Source: a bacterium
GTDB taxonomy: Bacteria; Bacillota; Clostridia; Lachnospirales; Lachnospiraceae
Assembly: GCA_028727105.1 (NCBI GenBank)
Contig: JAQYOU010000020.1
Location: forward strand, 1 to 54,148
Reading direction: 5' to 3'
Length of the DNA stretch: 54,148 nt
Positions 21,662 to 30,498 of this stretch are shown piece after piece. The position numbers were made by a program, and so were the translations under genes. Each line of letters opens with the position of its first letter. Position 1 is the stretch's first letter. Below the pieces are notes generated by a model. It was not told where the DNA came from. It ran no database searches and saw only the letters and a list, made by a program, of their open reading frames with translations.

Positions 21662-23814
21662 TCTATAAGAAAAGGGTTGTTATTTTTTCAGGAACAACGG
21701 AGGGTCGTCTGCTGTCTGAACATTTGGCAGAAGCGGGCGTAGAAGTTACCGCCTGTGTAGCAACGGAATACGGGGAGAAGCTGATGCGGCCACAGTCCTG
21801 CCTTTCGGTGCACAGCGGGCGTATGGATGCAGAGCAGATGGCGGATTTTCTGCAGCAGAACATGCCGCATCTCGTTGTGGATGCGACGCATCCCTATGCT
21901 CAGGTCGTTTCTGAAACCGTGAAAAGGGTGTGCAGGGAATTGCACATGGAATATGTGCGTCTCCTGCGTCCGGCAGGGACTGCGATTCCAGTGGATAAAG
22001 GGATACATATCGTGGAGGATGCAGAGGCAGCAGCGCAGCTGGCAGAGCGTATGCAGGGCAATATTTTCCTGACGACAGGCAGCAAGGAGCTGGCGGTATT
22101 TGTTGAGACGGTCAGTGATTTTTCACGGTTGTATGCACGGGTATTGTCTACGGAAGAGACATTTGAAATATGCAAACAACTGGGCTTCGAGGGGAAACAG
22201 CTCATCTGTATGCAGGGGCCGTTTTCGGAGGAACTGAACCGGGCGATGTTTCGGCAGGCTGATGCGAAGATTCTTGTGACAAAGGATTCCGGAGATGCGG
22301 GTGGATTTTCAGACAAGGTACAGGCCGCGCTGTCGCTTGGCATGCATTGCATTGTGATCCAAAGACCGCAGGAGCAGGGACTTTCCTTTGATCAGGTGTG
22401 CGAGCGGCTGGGTGCGACCAGGAAAGCTACTGGTAGTATTATAACGGATACGCCGGATGCAGTGACTGGAAGTCTGTCGGTAAATATGTCGGGGATAGAG
22501 AATGGCAGCAGCACAGAAGGTACCCTCGTGCTCGTCGGTATCGGCATGGGCACGACGGAGCAGATGACTCTGGAAGCACGTCACGCATTGGAACAAGCGC
22601 AGGTGATCTTCGGGGCAAAACGGATGCTGGAGGCTGTAAGTGAATTTCCGGCACAGCAGGTGTGCGAGTACCGCAGGGAACAGATCGCTGGGTATTTGCG
22701 TGCGCATCCGCAGATCACGCGGGCAGCAGTCGTGTTTTCCGGTGATGTGGGATTTTACAGCGGAGCAGACAGCTTTGAAACGCGTCTGGATTGTGGTGAG
22801 AAAATATGGAATGTGCAACGGATCGCAGGCATTTCCTCGGTGAATTATTTTGCGGCGAAGCTGGGTGTGGCATGGCAGGATGTAAAGCTCTGCAGCGTGC
22901 ATGGGAGAAACGTGAATCTGCCGGTACAGATCATGCAAAATAGGAAGGTATTTTCGCTGCTCAACGGTAGAGAGCAGCTGGCAAAACTGGCAGGAGAGCT
23001 TCGTGACAATGGAATGGATCATGTCCGCATAGCTGTGGGCTTTGAGCTTGGTTATGAGACAGAGGAGATCTGGCAGGGAAGTGTCAGTGAATTCCTGAAT
23101 CGCCCGGTGCGAAAGGGGCTGTGCGTTGCGTTATTTGAAAATGAACAGGCAACTGTATGGATGCGGGAAGATACCGGATGTGAGACCGCTGATGATGCAA
23201 AAACATGCAAAACAGAACCTTGCAGCGTACATCAGACGACCGGAAACCTGCCGGATGCGGCATTCTTAAGAGGCGCTGTGCCTCTGACAAAGGAGGAGAT
23301 TCGGGCGGTGGCGCTTTCCAAACTGCGGCTGACTGCTGATGCGGTCTGCTATGATATCGGTGCGGGCACCGGGGGAATGACAATGGATATCGCGCGCTTT
23401 GTGCCGGACGGGAAAGTCATCGCTTTTGAGAGGAATGAGGAAGCCTGCGGATTGATCCGGGCAAATGTAGATAGACTTTCTGCCGGACAGGTAACAATTG
23501 TGAAGGGCAGTGCACCGGAAATTTTGGCAGAGTTTGAGCCACCCACGCATGCATTTATCGGTGGCAGCGGAGGCAGACTGCGGGAGATCGTGGAAGTACT
23601 TTTGAAAAAGAATCCCTGCATGCGTATTGTGATCGATGCGGTCACACTGGAGACAGTGGGTGAGGCAAATGAGCTCCTGAAAACACTGCCGGTGAAGGAT
23701 GTGGACATCATCTCCGTCACGGTGGCGAAGGCAAAGACTGCAGGGACATATCATCTGATGGAAAGCATGAATCCGGTGTACATTTTCTCTTTTACGGGTG
23801 AAGGTGTGATGTGA
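21658..23814 (+). CDS. fusion of precorrin-6A reductase CbiJ with precorrin-6Y methyltransferase CbiE-CbiT
   Basis: A 718-residue protein that joins three steps. Residues 1-255 are CbiJ (VVIFSGTTEGRLLSEHLAE, ATHPYAQVVSET, FLTTGSKELAVFV), which reduces the macrocycle with NAD(P)H. Residues 288-500 are CbiE (LVGIGMGTTEQMTLEARHAL, VVFSGDVGFYSGA), which methylates C5. Residues 541-718 are CbiT (PLTKEEIRAVALSKLRL, DIGAGTGGMTMD), which methylates C15 and decarboxylates. CbiE-CbiT fusions (CobL) are common; adding CbiJ at the front is less so. No stop or frameshift lies between the parts, and the linkers are ordinary low-complexity segments. Confidence 0.92.
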   Translation: MIYKKRVVIFSGTTEGRLLSEHLAEAGVEVTACVATEYGEKLMRPQSCLSVHSGRMDAEQMADFLQQNMPHLVVDATHPYAQVVSETVKRVCRELHMEYVRLLRPAGTAIPVDKGIHIVEDAEAAAQLAERMQGNIFLTTGSKELAVFVETVSDFSRLYARVLSTEETFEICKQLGFEGKQLICMQGPFSEELNRAMFRQADAKILVTKDSGDAGGFSDKVQAALSLGMHCIVIQRPQEQGLSFDQVCERLGATRKATGSIITDTPDAVTGSLSVNMSGIENGSSTEGTLVLVGIGMGTTEQMTLEARHALEQAQVIFGAKRMLEAVSEFPAQQVCEYRREQIAGYLRAHPQITRAAVVFSGDVGFYSGADSFETRLDCGEKIWNVQRIAGISSVNYFAAKLGVAWQDVKLCSVHGRNVNLPVQIMQNRKVFSLLNGREQLAKLAGELRDNGMDHVRIAVGFELGYETEEIWQGSVSEFLNRPVRKGLCVALFENEQATVWMREDTGCETADDAKTCKTEPCSVHQTTGNLPDAAFLRGAVPLTKEEIRAVALSKLRLTADAVCYDIGAGTGGMTMDIARFVPDGKVIAFERNEEACGLIRANVDRLSAGQVTIVKGSAPEILAEFEPPTHAFIGGSGGRLREIVEVLLKKNPCMRIVIDAVTLETVGEANELLKTLPVKDVDIISVTVAKAKTAGTYHLMESMNPVYIFSFTGEGVM

Positions 23815-23907
23815 TGATACCGGAAAAAGTCAGTCCAAGAGTTTACTTTTGATTTTTGTGTACGGGATAAATAATTGTAAATGTAGAAGAGTGATACAGG
23901 ATATAGA

Positions 23908-25281
23908 ATGATAGTAAGCAGTGAAAGAAATATAGAACGAAAACAGATACCGCGTCTGGTTATCGCAGCGCCCCACAGCGGCAGCGGAAAGACGATGATC
24001 ACGATGGGGCTGCTGGCAGCCTTCCAAAAACGCGGCGTAAAGCTGGCATCCTACAAATGCGGACCCGATTACATTGACCCGATGTTTCACAGCCGGGTAC
24101 TGGGGCTGCCCACGAGAAATCTGGATACTTATTTTACAGATGCGGACACGACACGGATGTTGTTTGCCCAGGGACAGTCAGATGAAACGCAGCTTTCGCT
24201 GATCGAGGGGGTCATGGGCTATTATGACGGTGCCGGACTTGCCACGGAGACCGGCTCCACCTATGAGCTGGCAAAGGTACTGGATGCACCGGTGGCGCTG
24301 ATCATTGATGCATCAGGCATGAGTCTGTCTGCGGTGGCAGTGCTGAAAGGATTCCTGGATTATCGTGAACCGAGCCGGATCACAGGCGTGTTGTTTAACC
24401 GCATGTCCAAACAGGTATATGAGGCGATCCGACCGGAGGTAGAATTGCTGGGAATCCGTCCGCTTGGCTATGTGCCTCGTCTTTCGGACATGGAGCTTCC
24501 GAGCCGGCATCTGGGGCTGGTGACACCGCAGGAATTGCGTGATCTGCGGGCATACACTGAAAAACTCGCGGAGCGTATGGAGGAAACCGTTGATCTGGAT
24601 GCGTTGTTTGCACTGGCGCAAAATGCACCGGAGTTTACTTGGAAGCCTGTAACGCTGCCAAAGCTTTCCCGAACATTGAATGTTTCTGTTGCACGGGATG
24701 AGGCGTTCTGTTTTTTGTATGAGGATAACCTGAATTATTTACGAGAGATTGGTGCGAACATACAGTTTTTCTCACCATTGCATGATATGGAGTTGCCGGC
24801 AGAAACGGAAGTGCTGTTGCTGCCCGGTGGATATCCGGAGCTGTATGCGCGGGAGCTTTCCGATAATACATCCATGAGGCAAGCTATTTATGCGGCGTTG
24901 GAAGCAGGTGTCTATGTGCTGGCAGAGTGCGGTGGATTTCTGTATCTGACAGAGCAGCTTGAAGATATGGAGGGGCACTCTTATCCGATGGCAGGTTGGA
25001 TTCCGGCTAAAGCTTTTCAGACAAAAAAACTGGGGCGGTTCGGTTATATTGAATTGACACCTCAGGCAGGAGGTGCGAAGATCCGCGGACATGAATTTCA
25101 TTATTTTGACACTACGGATAACGGAAGTGATCTCGTTGCAAAAAAGCCGTTCCGAGATGTAAAATGGGAATGTATGCATGCCACAGAGCGAGCGATTATC
25201 GGTTTTCCGCATTTGTATTATTACAGTAATCCGGCATTTTTGGCAGAACGGCTGGAGCAGTATATTGAGGCGCGCGGATAA
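23908..25281 (+). CDS. cbiA: cobyrinate a,c-diamide synthase CbiA
   Basis: A 457-residue glutamine-dependent amidotransferase that amidates side chains a and c of cobyrinate. The P-loop is APHSGSGKTMITMG (about residues 17-31), followed by YKCGPDYIDPMFH, a hallmark of CbiA/CobB. The GATase domain (about 255-457) has nucleophile Cys341 in LAECGGFLYL and a GHEFHYFD block. The ribosome binding site is weak (ACAGGATATAG). It starts 94 nt after the CbiJ-E-T gene; I see no terminator in that gap. Confidence 0.94.
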   Translation: MIVSSERNIERKQIPRLVIAAPHSGSGKTMITMGLLAAFQKRGVKLASYKCGPDYIDPMFHSRVLGLPTRNLDTYFTDADTTRMLFAQGQSDETQLSLIEGVMGYYDGAGLATETGSTYELAKVLDAPVALIIDASGMSLSAVAVLKGFLDYREPSRITGVLFNRMSKQVYEAIRPEVELLGIRPLGYVPRLSDMELPSRHLGLVTPQELRDLRAYTEKLAERMEETVDLDALFALAQNAPEFTWKPVTLPKLSRTLNVSVARDEAFCFLYEDNLNYLREIGANIQFFSPLHDMELPAETEVLLLPGGYPELYARELSDNTSMRQAIYAALEAGVYVLAECGGFLYLTEQLEDMEGHSYPMAGWIPAKAFQTKKLGRFGYIELTPQAGGAKIRGHEFHYFDTTDNGSDLVAKKPFRDVKWECMHATERAIIGFPHLYYYSNPAFLAERLEQYIEARG

Positions 25282-25393
25282 AAATAGATTTTTGGATGAT
25301 TGCACCGGAGAAATGAAATAGGGTATGATTTGGTGCACTGCGAACGTGTCTATGAGAAATATGCCCGGAACGCAAACAAAAAAGGTATGAAAA

Positions 25394-26527
25394 ATGTCAG
25401 ATAAATTATATGTAGAACAGACAATAAATAAAATAAAGCCGATAGACGAGGCAAGCCGTGCGGCATGTATGAATTATTGGAATCGCATGGGAAAACCATT
25501 GCACAGTCTCGGTAAGATGGAGACGCTTTGGGCACAGCTTGCGGGAATTCAGCAAACGGTGCATCCGTTAGTGGCAAAACGTGCACTGGTGGTTATGTGT
25601 GCGGATAACGGCGTTGTTGCAGAGGGCGTCACCCAGACCGGACAGGAAGTGACGGCGATCGTGGCGGAAAATTTCTTTGATGACCTGACCTGTACATCAC
25701 TTATATGTAAAAAAAATAATTGTGATCAGTTCATTGTCGATATCGGAATGGTATCCGATACACCCCGCACGATCCGGCGGAAGATCGCTTACGGAACAAA
25801 AAATATGGTAAATGAACCGGCAATGACACGCGCAGAGGCACTGGCGTCGTTGCGAGTAGGAATCGAGCTGGCGGAACAGTTGAAAAATGAGGGCTATCAG
25901 ATCCTTGCCACCGGCGAGATGGGCATTGGTAATACGACCACAAGCAGTGCCGTGACGGCGGTTTTGCTTGGGGATATGATTTCACAGAGGTTCCGAATGG
26001 GGCATGTTACTTCAACAGGTTTCAATGTAGGCATGGACATGTGCATAGAAACGGTAACCGGGCGCGGCGCAGGGCTTTCCGACGAAGGCTTGGAGCGGAA
26101 AAAAGATGCGATCCGGCGTGCGATCGCGATCAATCAGCCGGATCCGGCAGATCCGATCGATGTGCTTTCAAAGGTAGGCGGCTTTGATCTGGCGGGACTT
26201 GCAGGTGTTTTCATTGGAGGCGCGGCAGCAGGGCTTCCGGTGGTGGTCGACGGATTTATCTCCCTGGCGGCGGCGCTTTTGGCGGCCCGCATTGCACCGG
26301 AGTGCGCAGCGTATATGATCCCGTCACATCAGTCCAAGGAGCCGGGGGCAAAGCTGATCTTAGAGGCACTTCATATGGAACCGGGACTTTGCATGGATAT
26401 GTGCCTGGGTGAGGGCTCCGGAGCGGTAGCTCTTTTGCCGTTTTTGGATATGGCGGCTGAGATCTATGAGCACATGGGTACGTTTGATGATATCCATGTG
26501 GAGGCGTATGAGGATTTTCTGTCATAA
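25394..26527 (+). CDS. cobT: nicotinate-nucleotide-dimethylbenzimidazole phosphoribosyltransferase CobT
   Basis: A 377-residue enzyme that activates the lower-ligand base as its alpha-ribotide. Motifs are VMCADNGVVAEGVTQTGQEVT, GEMGIGNTTTSSAV, GGFDLAGLAG, IPSHQSKEPGA, and the catalytic Glu in GEGSGAVALLPFLDMA near the C terminus. It starts at ATG 25394 behind AAAGG. The 110-nt gap before it contains a TGCACC/GGTGCA pairing (around 25300-25340) of uncertain meaning. No lower-ligand synthesis genes (bza/bluB) are nearby. Confidence 0.94.
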   Translation: MSDKLYVEQTINKIKPIDEASRAACMNYWNRMGKPLHSLGKMETLWAQLAGIQQTVHPLVAKRALVVMCADNGVVAEGVTQTGQEVTAIVAENFFDDLTCTSLICKKNNCDQFIVDIGMVSDTPRTIRRKIAYGTKNMVNEPAMTRAEALASLRVGIELAEQLKNEGYQILATGEMGIGNTTTSSAVTAVLLGDMISQRFRMGHVTSTGFNVGMDMCIETVTGRGAGLSDEGLERKKDAIRRAIAINQPDPADPIDVLSKVGGFDLAGLAGVFIGGAAAGLPVVVDGFISLAAALLAARIAPECAAYMIPSHQSKEPGAKLILEALHMEPGLCMDMCLGEGSGAVALLPFLDMAAEIYEHMGTFDDIHVEAYEDFLS

Positions 26528-26585
26528 AGATCCGAAGACGACAAACGACTGGTTTACATTGAAATATGGTTGCGGAGGAAACGGA

Positions 26586-27101
26586 ATGCTCATATTTGTT
26601 TTTGGCGGCAACGGCAGCGGAAAATCAGAATATGCAGAACAACGGATCTTAGAAGCCGGAGAGATGCCCCGCTACTACGTGGCGACGATGGAACCCTTCG
26701 GCGAAGAAGGGAAAAAACGGATCGAAAGACATCGGAAGCTGCGCTCCGGAAAAGGGTTTGCAACGATAGAATGTACTACACATCTGGAACAGGTGAAGCT
26801 GCCGGAAAGGGGCGCGGTGCTTTTGGAGGATCTTTCCAATCTGCTTGCCAATGAGATCTGGTCCAAAAACGGCAGAGGCTGGTCGCAGGAACTGGCGGAA
26901 GATATCTGCCAGAGCATCAAAGGTATTTCTGACGAACAACAATTACTGGTAGTCGTCGGCAACGACATTCACCGGGACGGTGAGCCGCAGACACCGGAGA
27001 TGGAGCAGTACGCGTCTTTGCTTGCCGAATGCCAGACACGTCTTGCGGCGCTGGCGGACGAGGTGGTGGAGGTCGTGTGCGGGATACCCATCATTTTGTG
27101 A
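26586..27101 (+). CDS. cobU: adenosylcobinamide kinase / guanylyltransferase CobU
   Basis: CobU phosphorylates adenosylcobinamide and then guanylylates it. The start is ATG 26586 with GGAGG just before; this gives 171 residues, the usual length. The P-loop is FVFGGNGSGKSEYAEQ, which is intact. MPRYYVATMEPFGEEGKKRIERH carries the conserved His of the guanylyl intermediate region, and the end is VVEVVCGIPIIL. A second, shorter CobU-like gene follows cobS at 27886, so the two may be non-equivalent paralogues; this copy looks catalytically complete. Confidence 0.9.
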   Translation: MLIFVFGGNGSGKSEYAEQRILEAGEMPRYYVATMEPFGEEGKKRIERHRKLRSGKGFATIECTTHLEQVKLPERGAVLLEDLSNLLANEIWSKNGRGWSQELAEDICQSIKGISDEQQLLVVVGNDIHRDGEPQTPEMEQYASLLAECQTRLAALADEVVEVVCGIPIIL

Positions 27102-27127
27102 AAGATGAAAAGAGGAGTGTACAGACT

Positions 27128-27895
27128 TTGAAAAAACTATACAACAGCCTCGTGCTGGCATTTGCGATGTACTCAAAAATACCGACACCAAAGGCAGACT
27201 GGAAAAAAGAAAATATGCGATATGTGATGTGCTGTTTTCCGCTGGTGGGCATAGTGATCGGTGCATTGGTGTATGGATGGGGATGGCTATGTACACAGTT
27301 TAGCATTGGACATTTGCTTCGTGCAGTGATTTACGTGTTGATCCCGGTTTTTGTTACCGGAGGGATCCATCTGGATGGATTTCTGGATACATGTGATGCA
27401 TTGCATTCCTATGCCGACAGGGAGCGCAAGCTTGAAATCTTAAAGGACCCTCATGCCGGTGCCTTTGCGATCATCTGTGGGATCAGTCTTTTTGTACTGA
27501 ATCTGGGATTGTGGTCAGAGGTATCAATGCATGGTGTGCGAACGCTTGCTTTTGGGTTTGTCATCAGCCGCTGTTTGAGCGGCTGGTCGGTGGCAATATT
27601 TCCCTGTGCAAAGGGTACCGGTCTGGCTGCGACCTTTCAGGATGCGGCGCATCGGCATGTGGTGGGTGCGATCTGCTGTGTGGAGTTGCTGCTTGTGTTA
27701 GTGGCAGCGTTTTTCGCAGAGCCGATTGGTGCAGCGTGTCTGGTTGCCGGCGCATTTTTATCGATGGCGTGGTACTATTTTATATCGAGAAAACAGTTTG
27801 GCGGCATCACAGGAGATCTGGCAGGATGGTTTCTGCAGATGTGTGAGTGTCTGATGGCAGTTGTGGTTGTAATAGGAGATCTCTTATGGTTTTAG
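27128..27895 (+). CDS. cobS: adenosylcobinamide-GDP ribazoletransferase CobS (cobalamin synthase)
   Basis: A membrane enzyme that joins the ribazole to adenosylcobinamide-GDP. The start I choose is TTG 27128, with GAGGAG 11 nt before; it gives 255 residues beginning KKLYNSLVLAFAMYSKIPTP, the standard N terminus. Typical blocks are GGIHLDGFLDTCDALHSYADRERKLEILKDPHAGAFA (in two parts) and a run of five or six hydrophobic helices from about residue 35 to the end. It starts 26 nt after cobU and its end overlaps the next gene by 10 nt. Confidence 0.93.
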   Translation: MKKLYNSLVLAFAMYSKIPTPKADWKKENMRYVMCCFPLVGIVIGALVYGWGWLCTQFSIGHLLRAVIYVLIPVFVTGGIHLDGFLDTCDALHSYADRERKLEILKDPHAGAFAIICGISLFVLNLGLWSEVSMHGVRTLAFGFVISRCLSGWSVAIFPCAKGTGLAATFQDAAHRHVVGAICCVELLLVLVAAFFAEPIGAACLVAGAFLSMAWYYFISRKQFGGITGDLAGWFLQMCECLMAVVVVIGDLLWF

Positions 27896-28206
27896 TAGTT
27901 GGTGGAAAGCATCAGGGGAAATATGCGTTTGCAAAATCCCTGTCAGAAGATGTGACAAAGGATCTTCATGCACAGATCCGAATATGCATGGAACGAGGTG
28001 AAGACCCGTGGGTGTTGGCGGAGAAGGCGCGGTCGTCACATTCGAATGGTGTCATTACGATGGCTGAGCTTGGCTGCGGACTTGTTCCCATGGATGCGTT
28101 TGAGCGGGAGTATCGGGAGACAGTGGGGCGGATATCCTGTGAGCTGGCAAAGAATGCGGATGCGGTATACCGGGTCTGCTGTGGGATAGCAACACAGATC
28201 AAGTGA
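27886..28206 (+). CDS. short CobU-like protein with degenerate P-loop
   Basis: A 106-residue protein starting at ATG 27886, inside the end of cobS. The first residues MVLVVGGKHQGKYAFAKSL mimic the CobU P-loop but have GKY instead of GKS/GKT. The second half (MAELGCGLVPMDAFEREYRETVGRISCELAKNADAVYRVCCGI) follows the CobU C-terminal pattern closely. The middle of CobU, including the guanylyl-acceptor His region, is missing. It is thus a truncated paralogue, about 60 percent of full length. It may be a non-catalytic partner of CobU at 26586; it does not look frameshifted. Confidence 0.7.
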   Translation: MVLVVGGKHQGKYAFAKSLSEDVTKDLHAQIRICMERGEDPWVLAEKARSSHSNGVITMAELGCGLVPMDAFEREYRETVGRISCELAKNADAVYRVCCGIATQIK

Positions 28207-28262
28207 TACGACTCTGTGAGACGTTTCCCTTGTAAAAAGAGGAAGCAATTCAATTAAAAAGA

Positions 28263-29348
28263 ATGGTATTTAGAGAAATGCAAATGAGTCAAATGATATT
28301 TTACAGGCTGCTTGCGCTCACGCTGGCAGGTGTTTTGGATCAGCTCTTGGGTGATCCGCGGGTTGCCTGGCATCCGATCTGCCTGATCGGAAATCTGATC
28401 AGCTGGACAGAAAAATGGACGCGTCCGCTGTTTCCGCAAACAAAAAGCGGTGAACGTCTGGCGGGAATATATCTGGTCATTTTTGTGTTGCTGATCGCGA
28501 CAGCAGCGCCCTTTGCTATTACGCTGGGACTGTATCGCCTGCATCCGGTGATCGGTGTTCTGACGGAGAGCGTGCTCTTGTATTTTACATTTGCCGCCAG
28601 GTCACTGGAGCGGGAGAGCATGGCAGTTTTTTATGCACTTGAGAGCGGCGGACTGGATGCAGGAAGAAAAGCGGTATCCATGATCGTCGGAAGGGATACA
28701 GACGAGCTTGCCGAGACCGGAGTGGTTAAAGCTGCGGTGGAGACCGTGGCGGAAAATACATCGGATGGCGTGATCGCACCGATATGTTATGCACTGCTCG
28801 GTGGAGCACCTCTCGCATATTTTTATAAGGCTGTCAACACGATGGATTCCATGGTCGGATATAAAAATGACCGCTATCGGTATTACGGAACGGCAGCAGC
28901 GCGTCTGGATGATCTGGTGAACCTGATCCCGGCGCGGTTGTCGGCGCTTCTGATAATACTGGCATATGAATTTGTGTCAATATTTCATAAAAGTCCGGAA
29001 CAGAGTAAAGGAGACGGCGAGAGATCAGTTCGAAATGAAAGTGGGTACTGGCAGGGTGTGCAGAAGCGGTCCTTTACCGAGGTATGGTGCGTCTACCGCA
29101 GAGACTGCCACGCGCACGCAAGCCCGAATTCTGCCCAGACAGAAAGTGTCATGGCGGGAGCGCTGGGTGTGAAGCTGGCGGGCGATGCCAGTTATTTTGG
29201 TGTCGTGCATCACAAGCCGACGATCGGAGATGATCTGCGACCGGTGGAGCGCGCAGATATCGCCCGGGCCGTCATGCTGATGAAGGCGACGGCAATGCTC
29301 GGATGGGTGCTGGCGCTGATCATACTTGCAATATTTGCAATGATATAA
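28263..29348 (+). CDS. cbiB: adenosylcobinamide-phosphate synthase CbiB
   Basis: A 361-residue membrane protein that attaches aminopropanol phosphate to adenosylcobyric acid. Family motifs are LDQLLGDPRVAWHPICLIG, VAENTSDGVIAPICYALLGGAPLAYFYKAVNTMDSM, GYKNDRYRYYG, and ASPNSAQTESVMAGALGVKLAGDASYFG. A polar insertion of about 30 residues (HKSPEQSKGDGERSV and following) precedes the last block and is not usual. The start is unclear because no good ribosome binding site is seen; ATG 28284 (MSQMIFYRLL) is an alternative that better fits family lengths. Confidence 0.92.
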   Translation: MVFREMQMSQMIFYRLLALTLAGVLDQLLGDPRVAWHPICLIGNLISWTEKWTRPLFPQTKSGERLAGIYLVIFVLLIATAAPFAITLGLYRLHPVIGVLTESVLLYFTFAARSLERESMAVFYALESGGLDAGRKAVSMIVGRDTDELAETGVVKAAVETVAENTSDGVIAPICYALLGGAPLAYFYKAVNTMDSMVGYKNDRYRYYGTAAARLDDLVNLIPARLSALLIILAYEFVSIFHKSPEQSKGDGERSVRNESGYWQGVQKRSFTEVWCVYRRDCHAHASPNSAQTESVMAGALGVKLAGDASYFGVVHHKPTIGDDLRPVERADIARAVMLMKATAMLGWVLALIILAIFAMI

Positions 29349-29367
29349 AAATGAAAGAGAATCAACA

Positions 29368-30405
29368 ATGAACATACACGGTGGAGATATTTACAGAAAT
29401 CCCGGAGTGTTGGATTTCTCGGCAAATTGTAATTGTTTTGGAATGCCGAAGTCTGTGCAGGCTGCGGCTATTCGAGGAGTACAGTGTGCAAATACTTATC
29501 CGGATCCGGAGTGCGAAGCACTGCGGGAGGCGATCGCAGGCTATGAAGGAGTAAATCCATCACAGATTCTGTGCGGAAACGGTGCATCGGAGCTGTTACT
29601 TGCATTGGCAGAAGCTTTACAGCCAAGGCGCGCATTACTCGCAGCGCCTTGTTTTTTAGAATATGAGCGTGTGCTTACGGCAGTAGGAACGCAGACGCAG
29701 TGGCATCTGTTAGCGGAAAAAGACGACTATCTTCCGGGAGCCGCTTTTTTGGAAGAACTGAAACATACGGATGCAGACATGGTGATCCTGAGCAATCCGA
29801 ACAATCCCACAGGAACACTGCTGTCACCGGAATATCTACAAGAAATCATAAAGCTGACGAAAGCACGCGGGATCACACTCGTTATGGATGAGTGTTTTTT
29901 GGATTTTCTGGAGGAGGCGGAGCGCTATAGCGCGAAGCAGTATTTAAAGTCAGATAGTCATCTCATAATTCTAAAAGCATTCACAAAGACCTTTGCCTGT
30001 GCAGGGCTTCGGATCGGTTATCTTTTGTGTTCCGACCAGGATGTATTATGCAAATGCAAAATGCATCTGCCGGAGTGGAATGTATCTTTGCCGGCGACCT
30101 ATGCAGGCATTGCGGCGACAAGAGAGCGGGAGTGGCTGCGGGAGACAGCAGAGAATATCCGCGCGGAGCGGGAATGGCTGCGGGAGCGGTTGACTGAGCT
30201 GGGCTTTCGTGTGTTGCCGGGTGCCGCCAATTTCTTATTTTTCATGGGAGAGGCAGGATTGTATGAATATTGCTTGTCGCATAACATATTGATCCGTGAT
30301 TGCAGCAACTACCGTGGGTTGGGCGTAGGAACATATCGCATATGCGTGCGCAGACGGGAGGAGAACGAGTGGCTGTTACAGGTGATCGGGAGCTTTGAAA
30401 AATGA
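29368..30405 (+). CDS. cobD: L-threonine-O-3-phosphate decarboxylase CobD (PLP-dependent)
   Basis: A 345-residue class I aminotransferase-fold enzyme that makes the aminopropanol phosphate used by CbiB. It begins MNIHGGDIYRNPGVLDFSANCN, the CobD N terminus. SNPNNPTGTL and MDECFLDF carry the pyridine-nitrogen Asp, and Lys207 in AFTKTFACAGLRIGY is the PLP Schiff-base lysine. It follows cbiB by 19 nt. A histidinol-phosphate aminotransferase would be the main alternative, but the operon and the HGGD start support CobD. Confidence 0.92.
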   Translation: MNIHGGDIYRNPGVLDFSANCNCFGMPKSVQAAAIRGVQCANTYPDPECEALREAIAGYEGVNPSQILCGNGASELLLALAEALQPRRALLAAPCFLEYERVLTAVGTQTQWHLLAEKDDYLPGAAFLEELKHTDADMVILSNPNNPTGTLLSPEYLQEIIKLTKARGITLVMDECFLDFLEEAERYSAKQYLKSDSHLIILKAFTKTFACAGLRIGYLLCSDQDVLCKCKMHLPEWNVSLPATYAGIAATREREWLRETAENIRAEREWLRERLTELGFRVLPGAANFLFFMGEAGLYEYCLSHNILIRDCSNYRGLGVGTYRICVRRREENEWLLQVIGSFEK

Positions 30406-30498
30406 TCGGAAGCTGGAACAGTTGCTTGCAGGGGCAAAACGACCGTTGAGGGAATGGAAATGTATGTGGGTAATTTTGGGAAAGTTAAGGAGCATTAC

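Noticed and set aside
22309-23022. 237-codon minus-strand frame inside the CbiJ-E-T gene
   Set aside because: It is a shadow of the fusion gene, which shows conserved motifs throughout.
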